From positions 104,105 through 168,104 of the forward strand of contig CAJQUW010011269.1 in NCBI GenBank assembly GCA_907163375.1: 64,000 bases of DNA, given 5' to 3'. Positions 1-12,268 of this stretch are shown here, piece after piece. A program made the translations under genes and the position numbers. The DNA is from Prostheceraeus crozeri (taxonomy: Eukaryota > Platyhelminthes > Polycladida > Euryleptidae). Below the pieces are notes generated by a model. That model saw only the letters and a program-made list of their open reading frames with translations, did no database searches and was not told the origin of the DNA. Numbering within the stretch: the first letter of the stretch is position 1; each line of letters begins with the position of its first letter.

Positions 1-1930
1 TCAAGCTCCTAAAAATCAGAAGTTTAAATGTGATACCATTCATTGTAAATTTTTACCGTTTAGAACGTTCTCATAAAGCAATGACTTCTACAAAATAGAT
101 TTTATCAATATAACAGTCAAAATTTAAAAATTATATTTAAATACATTGTATGATTATCGGTATTTTCCGCATTCTTCTTTGTCATATGTGCTTGGACACA
201 ATTTTTTGATATGTAAATATTCTCGTAGGGTAATTTGATGGCATCAGCCATTTTGCCAACAATCACTGCATCAACATCTGATTCACACAATTAAATGAAA
301 GTTATAAAAAAAGAAATGCTCCACGGTGTTAAATTACATTTATCATCAGTCGCTATTTCACGATGCACTAGTCACTTCATCAGGGCAAGTGAAGCATGCA
401 GATACAAGCTGACATCTTTACATTGAGACATGAGCCTAGAATACATATCACCGTTGCGGACAATTACAATGAATACAATACAATACATTTAAGTTGAAGT
501 TGAAGTTAAAGCCACTATCTGTAGAAGTATAAAAGGTAAAGACTGCATCAGGTGAATTTTGAAATGCAACCCATGCAATATATACAAGCGAAAGAAAAAT
601 CAGTTGAAAATATATTAGGATTTTTAAGCTAATTGATGTACCGTACATGACAGATTACATGACAGATGACATGACATCCGTACATGACAGATCTTATTAC
701 AAAAAGATGTGATCTGTAAAGTGTGAGATAGACAACATAGTCGAATAGGTAAGTCTAATTTTTGACGGACGGTATTGAGTTCATGAGCAACTATGTTAAA
801 CATTTCTATAAGAATCTATTGATATTTTGCAATTCATAAAATTGGGAAGATGATCATTTAGCTGAAAAATATTTTCATGTTCGCATTCATTCAGATTACT
901 TATCTTGTGAATCATCGGAGCAATAGACGCTAAAGTTGTCGTTTTCTTTCATTTTTATATTATTTAACATCAAATCATTTGATTATTAGCAGATATGTAC
1001 ATGTTAATATATCTAAGATGAAAGATATATAATTCATCTTTCCAATTTTATGAATCGCAAAATATCTAGAAAGTTTCAGAAAATGTTCATTATAGGAAGC
1101 ATTTCATCTTTTTCAACATTTCATATGTTTCAAGTAATGTCAACAAAAAAATCAAGAATATCTTTCAAAAATCAGACTTACCTGTTCGATTCTATGATAG
1201 ACCATAAACTTATCAGATGATGTTTCAAAATGACAAAATCAATGCCATTAAATTACGCTTTCGAGAATTTGTGTGTATCAAAAAATGATGTTCACCCTGA
1301 CGACCCATGTCCCACGTATTCCAGTGTAGGTCCAAAAGCGGTTCAAAAATTTTGTCCGGTCATAATGACAAAGAAAAATGCACAAAATGCTAATAACTGA
1401 TTATTGAATTTTCACTGTGCTAGAGCTGTGGCCAAAGTCACCGGAGAGCGGATTTTTTGCCAATGTCAATAATTTTGCTTCAGGCCCTTACCATCAATTT
1501 GGCATGTATTTAGGTTAAATGTGCTTGTTACTTGTACCAAAGATATCTGCCATTTCTTGGATGTTATTGCTTTACAGGCACCCATTTGGTCAGAGTAGTG
1601 AAGCTAATTACATTTTATCTCAATAAATTATCCAAATAACAAATTCCGAAATCTTAAGAGCATACATTCAATAATCCAAATACTGCATTCAGCTGTTGAA
1701 AGAAAACAATCGTGTGTTATGTTAACATACCCAAGCAATCGTCAATTAAATTTGTTCATTTAAATAACAAATGATGAAATCACATTTGTTGTCAATGTAG
1801 AAACTTATTTTTCAGCATGCATTATCAATGCTCAAGTTGATGTTTTTAAAAATATTATATAACATAAATGATTGCATACTTCCATAATTTATGCTTAATG
1901 TTGAATATACTTAAAAGCATCACATAAGAA
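1..1930. other. Non-coding AT-rich DNA, no gene recognised
   Basis: I see no convincing coding stretch or splice-bounded exon here. Near 350-383 the minus strand carries CTGATGAAGTGAC followed 13 bases later by GTGAAA. This resembles the CTGATGAAG...CGAAA motif at the ends of Penelope-like elements elsewhere in the window, but no linked coding sequence is present. Confidence 0.5.
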
Positions 1931-1934
1931 TGTC

Positions 1935-2990
1935 ATTCTTCCGAATACAAGCGCGGACGCCGCTTGACGAGTGGTTGAACCAAGCAACTGACTTCTGTGG
2001 TATAAATGCCATGCTGTAACTGACTACTCGGCCAGTTATGCCGGAATTGCCAGCCTTCTTTCATGTGTTCCGATGATCGGCTAGTCCCGAATCTTTTCCA
2101 ATTGATTCTTCGAAGACCATTTATATAAATACTGAAAGCATTTTCAAAAATGTTTAAGAAATGTGAATTGGTAGGAAGAAAGATACCCTGATGCATGTCT
2201 CTCAGATTAGGACCACCATCATGAACGCTTGCTCTTGCGATCAAGTGACATGAAACATTGTCGAAATAAAGCATAAATTTTCCGTGGGAGGCCGACATAA
2301 CTTCGAGGAACTGTCAATAAAGTCTCCAGTCATACCGTTGTCTAAAATATCATGGTGAAGTAGGCCTCGGGTACTACTGATGGCAAATACAACAGTGAAG
2401 ATGTCACCTCTTCTCCCAGCTATTGTCCACACAGTTCGCGATCCAACAATTGTTCATCCTCCAGAGTTCCTTGAATCCAGATATTGATGAAGACCAGAGA
2501 CTAATGAGAACCAGCTCATTATCTAAACCATTCAACATCAACCATTGAGCGTAATCATGTCTTAGAGTCTCTACACGTTCAGTGTTCCTCTACGAAGGAT
2601 AATCTTCCAATTTAGCCTCCTTTTCAAGTAGCGAAGTGATTGACAGATGTGGCTTATTGGAGAGGCGTCGGAGCTCTTGGCTTATTTCTAGTAAAGCAAA
2701 AGCAGGTTTTTTTCTATGTGATGTCAACACCCGCGCTACTGATATCATCAATCTTTAGATGTGTGCAGCCACCTCTGGGAACAGCAACGACCTATCCCGA
2801 GGACCTGCCCTTCGAATAATCGCACAAATGACTTTCGATCTAATATTTAATTGATCCGCCTTTTCTTGTATTCAACGCTGATTCTTTGACGCATCTTGAC
2901 ACACGAATGCACACTTTGACATTTGCTTGCTCTATATTGAATTTCGAATAAATCTCGCTTACAATTGACAACCGAATGCGCTAGCTAGAC
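1935..2990 (-). pseudogene. DDE (Tc1/mariner-superfamily) transposase remnant
   Basis: Conceptual translation of the minus strand in shifting frames gives a recognisable transposase trail. It starts with an N-terminal helix-turn-helix-like stretch near 2,860-2,770. A middle region follows at about 2,700-2,530, then the block GDIFTVVFAISSTRGLLHHD at about 2,410-2,350. The last block reads LYFDNVSCH, where D is the second catalytic position. It runs on to FLNIFENAFS, where the third acidic position would lie, at about 2,270-2,130. The first catalytic aspartate block is unrecognisable, and several frameshifts and stops interrupt the gene. No inverted repeats were located. The DDE family assignment rests on motif order and is fairly safe, but the subfamily is not. 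Confidence 0.6.
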
Positions 2991-4526
2991 AAGTGATTGA
3001 AGTAATTGGGCAACTGTTTGAACAAAATCGATAAACTGATTGCGCTACCTTACCGAATCACTTCTTCAAAAAATATGAACCCATTTGCAATTTTAACTCT
3101 TAGCAGTTCAATTTACATATACAGCATGTACGAGTACTTGAGAACAATATGTGATGTTGATCATATTCTTTATCTTCATCTATAATATCGAAATTTCGAT
3201 TCATTGTCTTCCACTGATTACAATGTCTTCCGAAGCGTCGTGACTTCAATTATTAATAAAATCGTAACTGATTGTGGCCTCTTCTCCGTCGAAATTCCTA
3301 TGATTTCCGATTTTTTTATTAATCTGCTGCCTTCTTCTGTTGACTTTCATGGCAGACAAAGCAAGGAAAGAGTTCGATGGCATTTGCGCTTTATATTTTG
3401 TTTATAAATGGAATGAATGCTGTGACACATTATTTTCAAAGCCATCTAAAGAATCCTTCATATGGACATCAGTCACATGGAAATGAAATAAGAAGGGATA
3501 GTGATGTAAATAAAAGGGTTGAAGCTACATGGTTAAAAAATTTACTCATAAAATACCGATTTGCGTTTGAGATTATATAGTAATGTCGAGCTGCTCGTGT
3601 GGACAGAGCATTTGCACAGATTTCAACCTGAATCCTGTTTCAAATACTGGACAGCCGAGTTGTGATCGAATATGTTGTTGGAGCCCATAAACACCTTTTG
3701 CTCAATTACTCCATTTGCTTTTCAAGTTCATGCGCATATGTTGTGCGTAAAATGCTTGTACAGAGTAGATGTATGCTAATATGCAATTATCTAACGAAAC
3801 ATATTTTTAACCGTGACTTATCGAATATGTAAATCTGAGTATAAAAGCACTTCCGCACAACATATCATCGAGAAGACGCAGTTGTGGCCTAGTCGCAACT
3901 ATAAATTATGCTGGTGAAATCTCTCAATTAAATATATTCGGAATTATCTTTAAGAACCGTAAGTCACTCATGCTAAGTAAATTGTGTAAATGCTGCGTCT
4001 ACAATGTTATCAAGTTGCTAGCAAAATGAATAATTGCTTTATTATGAGAGGTTCATTTTCTATTATGGATATGCATGTCATTTGAAAAACATCAATCAGG
4101 TATAACGCGTCTTGTTTTCGTATCTAACATTACCACAGCGAAATGGTGGTCTAACATTACCACAGCGACGAAAACGAATCCATCTCTGTGAACTCAAGGA
4201 ACATAAAATTGCCTTTTCCGAGTGAATCACTGACACTATATAATGTAGTGTTTATGATCAAACCACTTTCTCACACCTACACACAAGATTGCAACGAAAT
4301 TTGCACATTAATTAATCCTCAGCGCACAACTATGAAAGAGACAACAGTATTACTAAAATGATCTCTGAATCTGTTATTATTTTCCGATTCAATTTTCCAA
4401 GCGCATTATGACGAACCCAATCTGAATTTTTCTCTCCTGATAATCATTTCTTTAGGAGACTTGATGAAAATTTGATCAAATCTTATGATTCTACCAAGAA
4501 ACTGTCATATTTTTTCGAAAGGTTAA
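2991..4526. other. Non-coding, no gene recognised
   Basis: Only short chance open frames are present. A local tandem duplication of TCTAACATTACCACAGCGA occurs near 4,122-4,167. Nothing else could be supported. Confidence 0.5.
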
Positions 4527-4655
4527 GAAATTTGTCAATTACTTTCTGTGGGAAACTCTAACGAGCTACGTGGCATGTGGTATTCCTAACTACTTTCTAA
4601 TAAAAGTACTGTTAGGCCAAAAATCATTGTGATCATCAAATGCATAACCAAGCTG
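4527..4655. repeat. Dispersed repeat, copy 1
   Basis: The block from AAGAAATTTGT to ATGCATAACCAAGCT recurs at 8,706-8,795 in the same orientation with small indels. Shared landmarks are AAACTCTAACGAG, ACGTGG and ATCATCAAATGCATAACCA. The second copy lies just after a gag/protease remnant, so the repeat could be a piece of an LTR or of a non-autonomous element. That is inference. Confidence 0.5.
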
Positions 4656-4710
4656 TATCTACAAACTAAGCTTGACTTAACGTATAAGAATAATATACTA
4701 TACATAATAT

Positions 4711-4722
4711 TATATATATATA

Positions 4723-4760
<38 letters not shown>
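4711..4760. repeat. (TA)n microsatellite
   Basis: Alternating TA dinucleotides, interrupted once. Confidence 0.9.
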
Positions 4761-4769
<9 letters not shown>

Positions 4770-5129
4770 AGATAAGAACAAATATTTTTTTGTAAATCCT
4801 CAAACCTTTCAAAATTTTTCCAATAACGTGCTTCCTTCAACTAACTTCTTCCGTACTTCCGAAACCCATATCACTCTCCACCAGTGAAGAAAAAACTATT
4901 TTCGGTGTCCCAATCTGTAATGGACAAGTCGCTTCGAAGCTGTACGACACCGCTAATTAATGAATTTCCGCAAAAGCTTTTCGGCAAAAACCAATTTCCG
5001 CAAAATGATTTTCATTTCAAAACAAGTCTTCGCTATACATTTTTACAAATTGCAGATCATTAACAAATTCAATCCAAATTGATATATATAAAATAAAATA
5101 AAAATAATAAAATACTAAACGAATCAAGA

Positions 5130-7090
5130 TCACTAAAAAATAGCAGCAAGCAAGATAGCGATAGCGTTGCCGTTGCATAGCGCAGAGATCGCCGCTGAAA
5201 AGAGCCAAGCTCTGCTGTCCAAATTCTGCGTTCTCCGCAAGCTTCGCAATATTTCGTCCAGGACTTCTAGTGTACGTTGCCCGATGACAAGACGTTAAAA
5301 CCAGTACGGGTAGGAGACCAAACGGATCGGCTATAAGGGGCGCGGCGTCTTGGAAAAAGCTTTTCCTTCTCCGCTTTGGGTAGCGCCAGCGCGACCAGCT
5401 TTCACTGCTCCGCGCCGTAGTCTAAGGAAACCAGCGAGAGACGACGCAAGTTGGCACCCAGATCGACACTTTCCCAGACAAAAGGGGAAAAAGAAGTAAC
5501 ACGTCGTCACCGCGTTGCCGTCGCCACGCGCGAGGCCTACGGGCTCGAGACACGACGCACGACGCTGCGGGGCGCGGTCACCCAACCCGTTCGCTTGATC
5601 TTCACGTGCTCGTTGACGGGTCCGCACTGCGGACGCCCGACGGACACGACACGGGTGAAGGCCCGCTGGTCGACTGTGCCACGACCCACGCGGGGGTGGG
5701 GCCGCTCTACACCAAACCGCACTGCGACGTGCCACCGCAGGCGAGTGTTCACTCTAACGAGAGGGGTACGGTCGACTGGTCGAGCAGGCAACGGCATGAG
5801 TACCAAGGACGGAGGCCTGAGAAAGCACGCTGTGCACAATGGCAAGTCGATGTTGGTCGGTTCGTGAGGAGGTAACGTGGTGTGCAACATCACACTGCTT
5901 GTCCCATTACCACTTTGAATTCCCGCTTTATCTGGAACCTCAGACGGGGAAGGACCCACTCAAGATTCTGAGAAAATGCTGGCTACTCAATTTTTGGAAG
6001 AGCGGATGTCGGCTTGCGAGAGATTTGCACTTGAACATGAAGATGACAGGAAGGGGGAAGAGAGCGAGTTGACGGCTCAAGGAAGATACCAGAGCGCCTT
6101 ATTCTGCGGCAAGTCGACTTGCCTCATCGAATGTCGACAAATAGTCAACGTTGCAGACGGAGGAAACGCATCTCAAGACCTGTGTGAAGTGTGTGTGGGG
6201 CCGCCCTCCACAACATAAAGCGGCGACGCTAAGTAAGTTGTACAGAAGCCTGCCATCCGCCCTTCCTTCCAAGACGGAAGAGGCGGAGCTAGACGCCGAT
6301 CTACAGAACCTATGCAAGGGAGAGCCAAGGAGCACTGCGGAGTCTATGGAGGTGATTTGAGCACCTGGCAAGCAATCGAATAGGGTACTGATGTTTTGTG
6401 TGGTAAGAACATTCGACTCAGATAGTTGGATCACCTCCGACTTCGTCGGATTCATATGCAGACCAATCGTTGAGAGGACGGGTATGATCCTCCTCAGATC
6501 GTCGGAGACAAGGTCGGGTGGTCCAGCGAGCGTTGCGTCGTCAAGGTACCATACGTTGAACTCTGACTTGGTGGATCTGGCTACTTCATCGACGCAGAGG
6601 GCGAAAAGGAGCGGGCCAAGCGGGTCACCCTGCTGAACTCCACAGGAAGACTTGATGATTGCTTTTCCTGCAAGCAAGTTGGTCGGACTGCTGTAAGAGA
6701 GACGCACCAGTCGCCCGATCTCGGGACAGCGACGCGCGACGGTCATCAGGATATGTTCTCGCTTCACGCAGTTAAAAGCGTTATGCATATCCAGCTTAAC
6801 AAGCAGCTTTGATGTATTGCGGTTCCGGTAGATGTACTCCCGAGCTGCGTGAACGGCGGATTCCGGTCCACCAGGAATGCCGACACCAAGTTGCACGGGG
6901 CGGAGCTGTGGTGCCAAAGATATACACACGGCGCGGCTAGCGATTTTGGCAGCTATGCGATGAAAGACGTTGCCGACGGCGATGGGCCGGATGCCACCGT
7001 CCTTCTTCCGCAGTGGAATGAGGTTCGCAGCAAAAAGCAAGTCTCTTCCGAAAGTACACACGGTCCCATTGAAGAGTCCTCTCATCAAGA
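5130..7090 (-). pseudogene. Non-LTR retrotransposon reverse transcriptase remnant
   Basis: The best-preserved frame is minus 7,088-6,099 (329 residues). It reads KKDGGIRPIAVGNVFHRIAA (RT fingers), LVKLDMHNAFNCV (motif A, first catalytic Asp), CGVQQGDPLGPLLFAL (motif B) and YLDD (motif C, the catalytic YxDD box). The thumb region follows in the same frame. Further down the minus strand (about 5,960-5,130) the GC-rich sequence translates, in changing frames, into pieces resembling the Cys/His-containing C-terminal region that follows RT in this invertebrate family. The product would reverse-transcribe its own RNA at the chromosomal target. The element is 5'-truncated next to the GIY-YIG fragment at 7,134. 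The clade is uncertain. Confidence 0.7.
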
Positions 7091-7133
7091 CGACGATTGA
7101 AGCTCGGAGGCGGCGTCCCGATTCGTAGGCAGC

Positions 7134-7400
7134 ATGTCCTGTGAGGCAGCATGTCGGAATTGTCGTGAATACTATATTGGCCTAACCGGGGACACTTTTA
7201 GAAGGCGAATTACCGTCCATCGACAGCAGGTTTATAGTGCTCACTATTCTTTCCTCAAAGTGAGCAAGCATATAGCCACGTGTGGCAAAGACTTCTATGC
7301 CACCCCTTTCTATCAGCTATCTCCTAATGCCTCCAAGATAGAAAGGGAAAGGAAGGAAGCTATGTTTATTAAGAAATTTCTTCCTACCTTGAATGCCTAA
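7134..7400 (+). pseudogene. GIY-YIG endonuclease fragment of a Penelope-like element
   Basis: An 88-residue frame opens with a CxxC pair (CRNCREYYIGLTGDTFRRR) containing a YYIG core and the conserved Arg of GIY-YIG nucleases. It ends with a conserved Glu/Lys-rich tail (EREREAM-like, then FIKKFLPTLNA). In Penelope-like retroelements this domain nicks DNA for target-primed reverse transcription. The upstream RT is missing, so this is a 3' fragment. About 190 bases downstream lie a (TA)n tract and a CTGAAGATGG...ATCGAAA motif of the kind seen in Penelope terminal repeats, which supports the assignment. Confidence 0.6.
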
Positions 7401-7562
7401 TGTACTATATATAGATATGCATGTATCCTCTTCTCACTTTTTATTTAATGCTTTGATAAGCAGTCAAACTGTGAAATCGATCGGCATAAAGCATTATTTG
7501 AGAATCTGGCTGATTTTTATCTTACTTATTTGGCACCGTTTGCGTTTCCTGTTTTTTATCTT

Positions 7563-7660
7563 TATATATATATATATATATATATAGGTACCTGAAGATG
7601 GCAACTGGATGGTAATCGAAAATTTTGTAATCTCAACATAAAATGATAATTGACATCTCA
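7563..7660 (+). repeat. (TA)n tract and Penelope-type terminal motif
   Basis: A (TA)n tract at about 7,563-7,586 is followed by ACCTGAAGATGGCAACTGG and ATCGAAAATTTTG. The CTGAAGATG...CGAAA layout matches the terminal repeat motif found in the palindrome at 50,234-50,411. It fits the 3' end of the Penelope-like fragment just upstream. Confidence 0.4.
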
Positions 7661-7689
7661 AAAATACCTGGCTCTTTCCAACTCAAAAA

Positions 7690-8740
7690 TATTATATCAT
7701 GACTAGCCAGGGCATCCTCCAAGTACCTGCAAGAAGCGTATGACGCTGTAATATATGACAAAGGATTTGAGAATGTTGAGGAAAATGCCGACATCCTTGT
7801 CATAAATCGATAAACTCGTTTATCAGCAGATAAACTAAATGACGTAGTGCAAGAAACAAGAAAATTGTAACAACAAGTGGATTTCTTATTGAAGGAGTTG
7901 CACCAGCAAAAACGCTTTCAATGGCAATGAACGAATTCAAGGGAAAACGGAAATTTGAATACGATGGCAAGACAGCTGACAAGCAGCAAAATACAGATCA
8001 ACAAATCAGACATTCAATGCTACGCATGCAATGATTTTGGACATATATCTAGAAATTGTCCACGTCATATTAAATCAAATACTAGACGATCCAGAAATTT
8101 TGAAGCAAACATTAAATCTGCCACATCTGAACCATTAGAAAATAATATTGAGGAAAGCAGCGAACTTGTTGAAGTAAATCGAAATTCAGCTTGCGAGGAG
8201 AAACCTAAGCAACGTCAGACATAATTCAACATGACAAAAAAAAACAAAAGAAAGTGTATCCATCTAGGAACTAGGAAACTAAATCAATGGTGCTGGACAA
8301 AAACCGAAAATGATAAGGCATGTAAAGGAAAAATCAACCAAAACCCTGATTTCATCGACAAGATCAGAGCCAGCAAAGAACAAGCCTGTTGTTGAATGTC
8401 GTAGACCGAAACGAACATGGACATCTGTGTTTTTGACCGTGGTGCGGATAGCAACGTAGTCGATGCTACATTTCTGCAAAAAATTAAGCACCTGGAAAGT
8501 AGCGCAGTGAAATTCATGAAGAAAGAGAGTTTACTGAAATGTGCAAATGGAACTTTCATGAGAGTCATCAACTATGCTGTATTTTCGTTGGAGATCGGAA
8601 TTCAATGTACGATCCAAGAACTGTGTTGTTGACTCAATTTTTCCGATGTCATCATTGGTATGCGAACTGTGACGAAAGAGCGCACGCTACTGGATGCAGG
8701 TTTAAGAAATTTGTTCTGTGAGAAACTCTAACGAGTAACG
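7690..8740 (+). pseudogene. LTR-retrotransposon gag zinc knuckle and aspartic protease remnant
   Basis: The frame at 7,955-8,224 contains a CCHC knuckle, CYACNDFGHISRNCP, typical of retroviral-type Gag nucleocapsid. In another frame, 8,417-8,632 reads CVFDRGADSNVVDATFLQKI, a retropepsin active-site block. The canonical D-T/S-G-A is D-R-G-A here, so the catalytic triad is altered. Upstream frames (7,690-7,955) are interrupted by stops. No reverse transcriptase or LTR pair was found nearby. This is an internal fragment of a gypsy/BEL-type element, dead by stops, frameshift and the active-site change. Confidence 0.6.
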
Positions 8741-8795
8741 TGGTTCACCTAATTGCTTTCAAATCATCGTAATCATCAAATGCATAACCAAGCTA
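8706..8795. repeat. Dispersed repeat, copy 2
   Basis: Second copy of the block described at 4,527-4,655 (AACTCTAACGAG ... ATCATCAAATGCATAACCA), shorter by about 30 bases. Confidence 0.5.
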
Positions 8796-8929
8796 ATGGC
8801 ACTTTCCAGAAACACATGCAGTCATGACTTTTTCCACTTTCTTTTCAGCATATCTATGAAATTCATCAAATTTTCAGCGAACTTTGTTAATATCGGCATC
8901 GTTAATATCGGAACACAATCAAGCACGGG

Positions 8930-9690
8930 CTGTACGTTGTGGGTCCAAAGTGCTAGGACGACTTTGGCCGTTCATGTGATGACCCAAATTTCAAGCGATT
9001 CACAAAAATCGCTTGTGACGGCTTGGTCACTTGCAACAGTTGCCGGACTGGAAGTATCAAGTTGCAAAGTGGCAGGCAAGAGTGAGCATCAAAGGTGACC
9101 AGAGAAAGAGATGGCACAACGTCAAGTGAGATAAGGAACTAATGCATTTAACCCCTGCCGACAAAAAAATCTTTTCTGCTTTCTGTTTCGCCTAATGTTT
9201 GAAAACATAAATAAACAGAAAATGGGATGAAATCGTCTGGTCACAAGCTCATAAGTAGGATATTAAACCTACTGAGAATTTTCTTTGTATAACAGTTAGA
9301 GTAAAGCTAAAAACCCACCATTCCGGACAATTGAGGTGCAGCAATCAGCAGATTCTGGTTCTGATTTCCTGTCAGTTCCCTTCATTAGATCGAGTATCAT
9401 CAGAATTGAAAGTGTCCTGCTTGGAACAGTCGACCCTCGTAACATGAGTCATCGCGGCGTGAGTGACCTACTATCAATGCCATTCTCGTCGACTAACCAA
9501 AGCCCAAGGAGCACATATTCCCGCGAGCAACTACTACGATTAAAGTCTCCTTCCCTTCATCCAGCAAGAAGAGTCAAAAGGTCGTTGCGGTATTTTGTTC
9601 TCGCAAAAACACAGAGCCGACATTATTCAGTAAAGTGCAGCGATGCGAAAATAGCTGACGGGTCACATGTTACTCAAGACCCATGTGCTG
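8930..9690 (+). pseudogene. Weak non-LTR retroelement debris
   Basis: Around 9,065-9,150 the plus strand translates to a stretch like RVSIKGDQRKRWHNV followed by LMHLTPADK. This resembles the C-terminal tail found after RT in the fragments at 52,893-53,090. The rest of the interval carries no recognisable coding sequence. Confidence 0.3.
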
Positions 9691-11757
9691 CAAACTCTGA
9701 AGAAAGATGATTATTGTAACGATGATGACTGCGATGACTTTGAAGGACCTGCGGGCGCCAACCCTATGCCTCGAGCTCGAACCCTCAAGGCACGCACGAC
9801 AACTCTCTCTCTCTCTTCTGTTCCGCATCTCGACCTCCTAGCCTCAGTGAACATCAGAACTTCTAACACTCGTATCTTAACAGACGATTGGAGATTTAAA
9901 GAATTATTAAGAATTATTAAAGAATAATTAGATATTCTATGTATAATTGAAACTCGCCGACGTGAAGATACAGACTTGATAGAGAGTAGCTTCACTTGAA
10001 ATCTTATCCTGTCAACAACGCAGGTGTTGGCGGAATTGGCTTCATATTTTCTCCTTAAGTCTGGCCATTCATACTAGACATCAAACTTGACCCCAGGATC
10101 TCTTCCACAATATTGAAACTGCAGGACCGCCGACTCGTGCTAGCATGTGTTCATACGCAAACGTCGCCCTTGACTGCTCAAACATTACTAGAGCTTGCTC
10201 ACAAGGCATCTGTTGAAGACTATATACAAAGATCATCAGCTCCTCTACCGGAAGAAAACACTGTCCACGAGTGCTGGTCTTCGCTGCATCTATCAAAGAT
10301 CGCAAATATAAGATGACCGCGCACTATCAAAACTTGCTTAATCGTGTCCCTCCTCCTGCCCATCAACTCAGCCCTCAATATCCGTAAGTATCCTTAAATC
10401 CATACTCTATCGAGCCTATTTCTTACAATGAAGTACGCAAAGCCTTGCTCTCAACTCGACTTGAGGGCGCGCCTGGCTCAGATAACATCATAGCACGAGT
10501 TTTTAGCGGTTACCGCTTCTCATGTCACTAGAGCAATCAACAATCACGCTGCCCTTAATGGCGGCAAAGCACCAACTAGATGATGCGAATCCATCACTGT
10601 CCATTCCAAAGAAAGGTTCGTCTACTTCCCTTGACAACCAGCGCGGAATATTCCTCTTATGTATATCCACAAAACTTCATAATCGCATTCTTCTCAACCG
10701 TGTTCAATCTGATATCCTTCAACGACTCTCGCCCCTTCAAGTCGGATTCATACCTGGAAGATCCACAATTCAACAATTAGCCGCCCTCCGATTAATCACT
10801 GACGACTGTCGAAAACTTCAACGTGATATCTCGATAGCTTTCATTGATTTTCATAAGGCATTCGATTCAATTTCAAGGAAAGCTATTTCCAATTGTCTAC
10901 AATATCATGAAGTCCCAGAAATCCTCATAAAAGCAATAACGGAACTGTATGAAGACACGACAGCAGGCGCAAAAACTGCGTATGGACTTGGTTTACCCTT
11001 TATATTACCTCAGGTGCTCTACAGGGTGATACACTCGCCCCATTCCTTTTTGTGGCCATCCTTGACGCTGCATTGAGAGACGCTCAGCTGACCGTGTTCT
11101 CGATCTCCAACTATCAGCTTACCGTACTTAGCATTTGCGGATAATATTGCCATCCTCAATGATAATCCGCATGGGTTGCAGTCGTCACTAAACAACATCT
11201 ATGAATCTGCGGGTAAAGTCGGCTTGAAATTCAACGAAACTAAAACTGTGGTGTCACACATCGGCCCCAAATCCTACCTGGATATTAAGCTACCATCAGA
11301 TGAAACGTTGAAGTCGGCTAATAAATTCACGTATCTCGGAGGAGTGATAAACAATGCTGACAATGCAGCTAAAGACATAAAATCCGTCGCGTGGACTGCA
11401 GCCTTCAATTCTTCGAAGGTATTCCATTCAAGCGCTAGCGCAAATGATCAGTCCAAAATCAGACTTTTCAAGGCCGCTGTAGAGCCAGTTTTGCTGTACG
11501 GATTAGAAGCTATGGCTAAGACAAACACCCACTCCCAGTGATTAGACCAAACCCATCGTGCACTCGCCAGGTTTACACATGGAATTCTCTATCCTAAAGT
11601 GATATAAACTGAAGAACTTCGCCGAAAAGGCATCGCTGATGCTTCCAACAGTCTACGCCTAAGAAGGCAGAAATTGACAGATTCTGAACACCTAAAGATT
11701 CGGCTGTTTTGCAAAAATGCAAAACCTCCGAACCACTGAGGCGGGGAATGTCCCACT
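9690..11757 (+). pseudogene. RTE-like non-LTR retrotransposon, interrupted by the Polinton
   Basis: The endonuclease start is visible at about 9,840-9,960 (VNIRTSNTRILTDDWRFKELL, then LDILC-IETR). The RT frame at 10,522-11,076 holds QVGFIPGRSTIQQLAALRLI and the motif A block IAFIDFHKAFDSI. The C-terminal part at 11,176-11,541 covers LKFNETKTVVSHIGP and FKAAVEPVLLYGLEAMAK. Stops and frameshifts occur throughout, and the YADD box near 11,130 reads as FADN in a broken frame. The reading trail runs up to the Polinton boundary at 11,763. On the far side (25,046-25,140) a short coding-like tail and a TCATCATC 3' end continue it. The insertion therefore hit the 3' portion of an already decaying element. 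Confidence 0.7.
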
Positions 11758-11763
11758 TACTCT
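11758..11763. repeat. Polinton target-site duplication, left copy (TACTCT)
   Basis: Six bases directly before the AGTAATGGGC terminus. They match exactly the six bases after the right terminus at 25,040-25,045. Confidence 0.93.
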
Positions 11764-12260
11764 AGTAATGGGCAAAAGACCGTTCCAGGACACCATAAAA
11801 TTCAAAAAAATAGTATCTTTAAAAACGACATAAATTCATGAATTTAGACCCTTTTTCAGGTTTTTAAGACCTAAATTCATGAATTTAGTCGTTTTTAAAG
11901 ATACCGATTTTTCAAAAAAATGGTACTTTTTAAATGGTCTAAATTCATGAATTTTGGTCATTTTTCAGGTTATGAAGACCTAAATTCATAAATTTGGGCG
12001 TTTTTAAAAATACCCAATTTTCAAATTTTTCAAAATCTCAAATTTGAGAATTACAATTTTCACCCTTAAAATCATGACCGTTCCAGGACACCGAAAAAAT
12101 CAGAAAAGTTAAGAATCTCAAAATTTGAGAATTACAATTTTTACCTTGAAAATCATGACCGTTCCAGGACACCAAAAATCATAAAAGTTGAGAATTTCAA
12201 ATTCATGAATTTTAACCATCTTTCAGGTTTTTAAAATATATCATGTGACTAATAATATTT
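11764..12260. repeat. Polinton left terminal inverted repeat
   Basis: It pairs with 24,622-25,039 in reverse complement as far as TTTCAGGTTTTTAAAATATA and the following CATGTG-CTAATAATATTT. It holds three copies of GACCGTTCCAGGACACC (11,778, 12,076 and 12,157), against two in the right repeat. The extra copy comes from an 81-bp tandem duplication. Around 11,828-11,998 the perfect or near-perfect 18-bp palindrome CTAAATTCATGAATTTAG occurs four times. Confidence 0.9.
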
Positions 12261-12268
12261 CTTTAAAA

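Noticed and set aside
360-420. Hammerhead candidate near 371-383 (minus)
   Set aside because: CTGATGA and GTGAAA are present, but no consistent stem II or stem I could be drawn. It is kept only as a weak Penelope-type motif.
5331-5959. Several overlapping GC-rich open frames on both strands
   Set aside because: They overlap each other and follow the RT remnant on the minus strand. High GC lowers stop frequency, and the best reading is decayed retroelement C-terminus.
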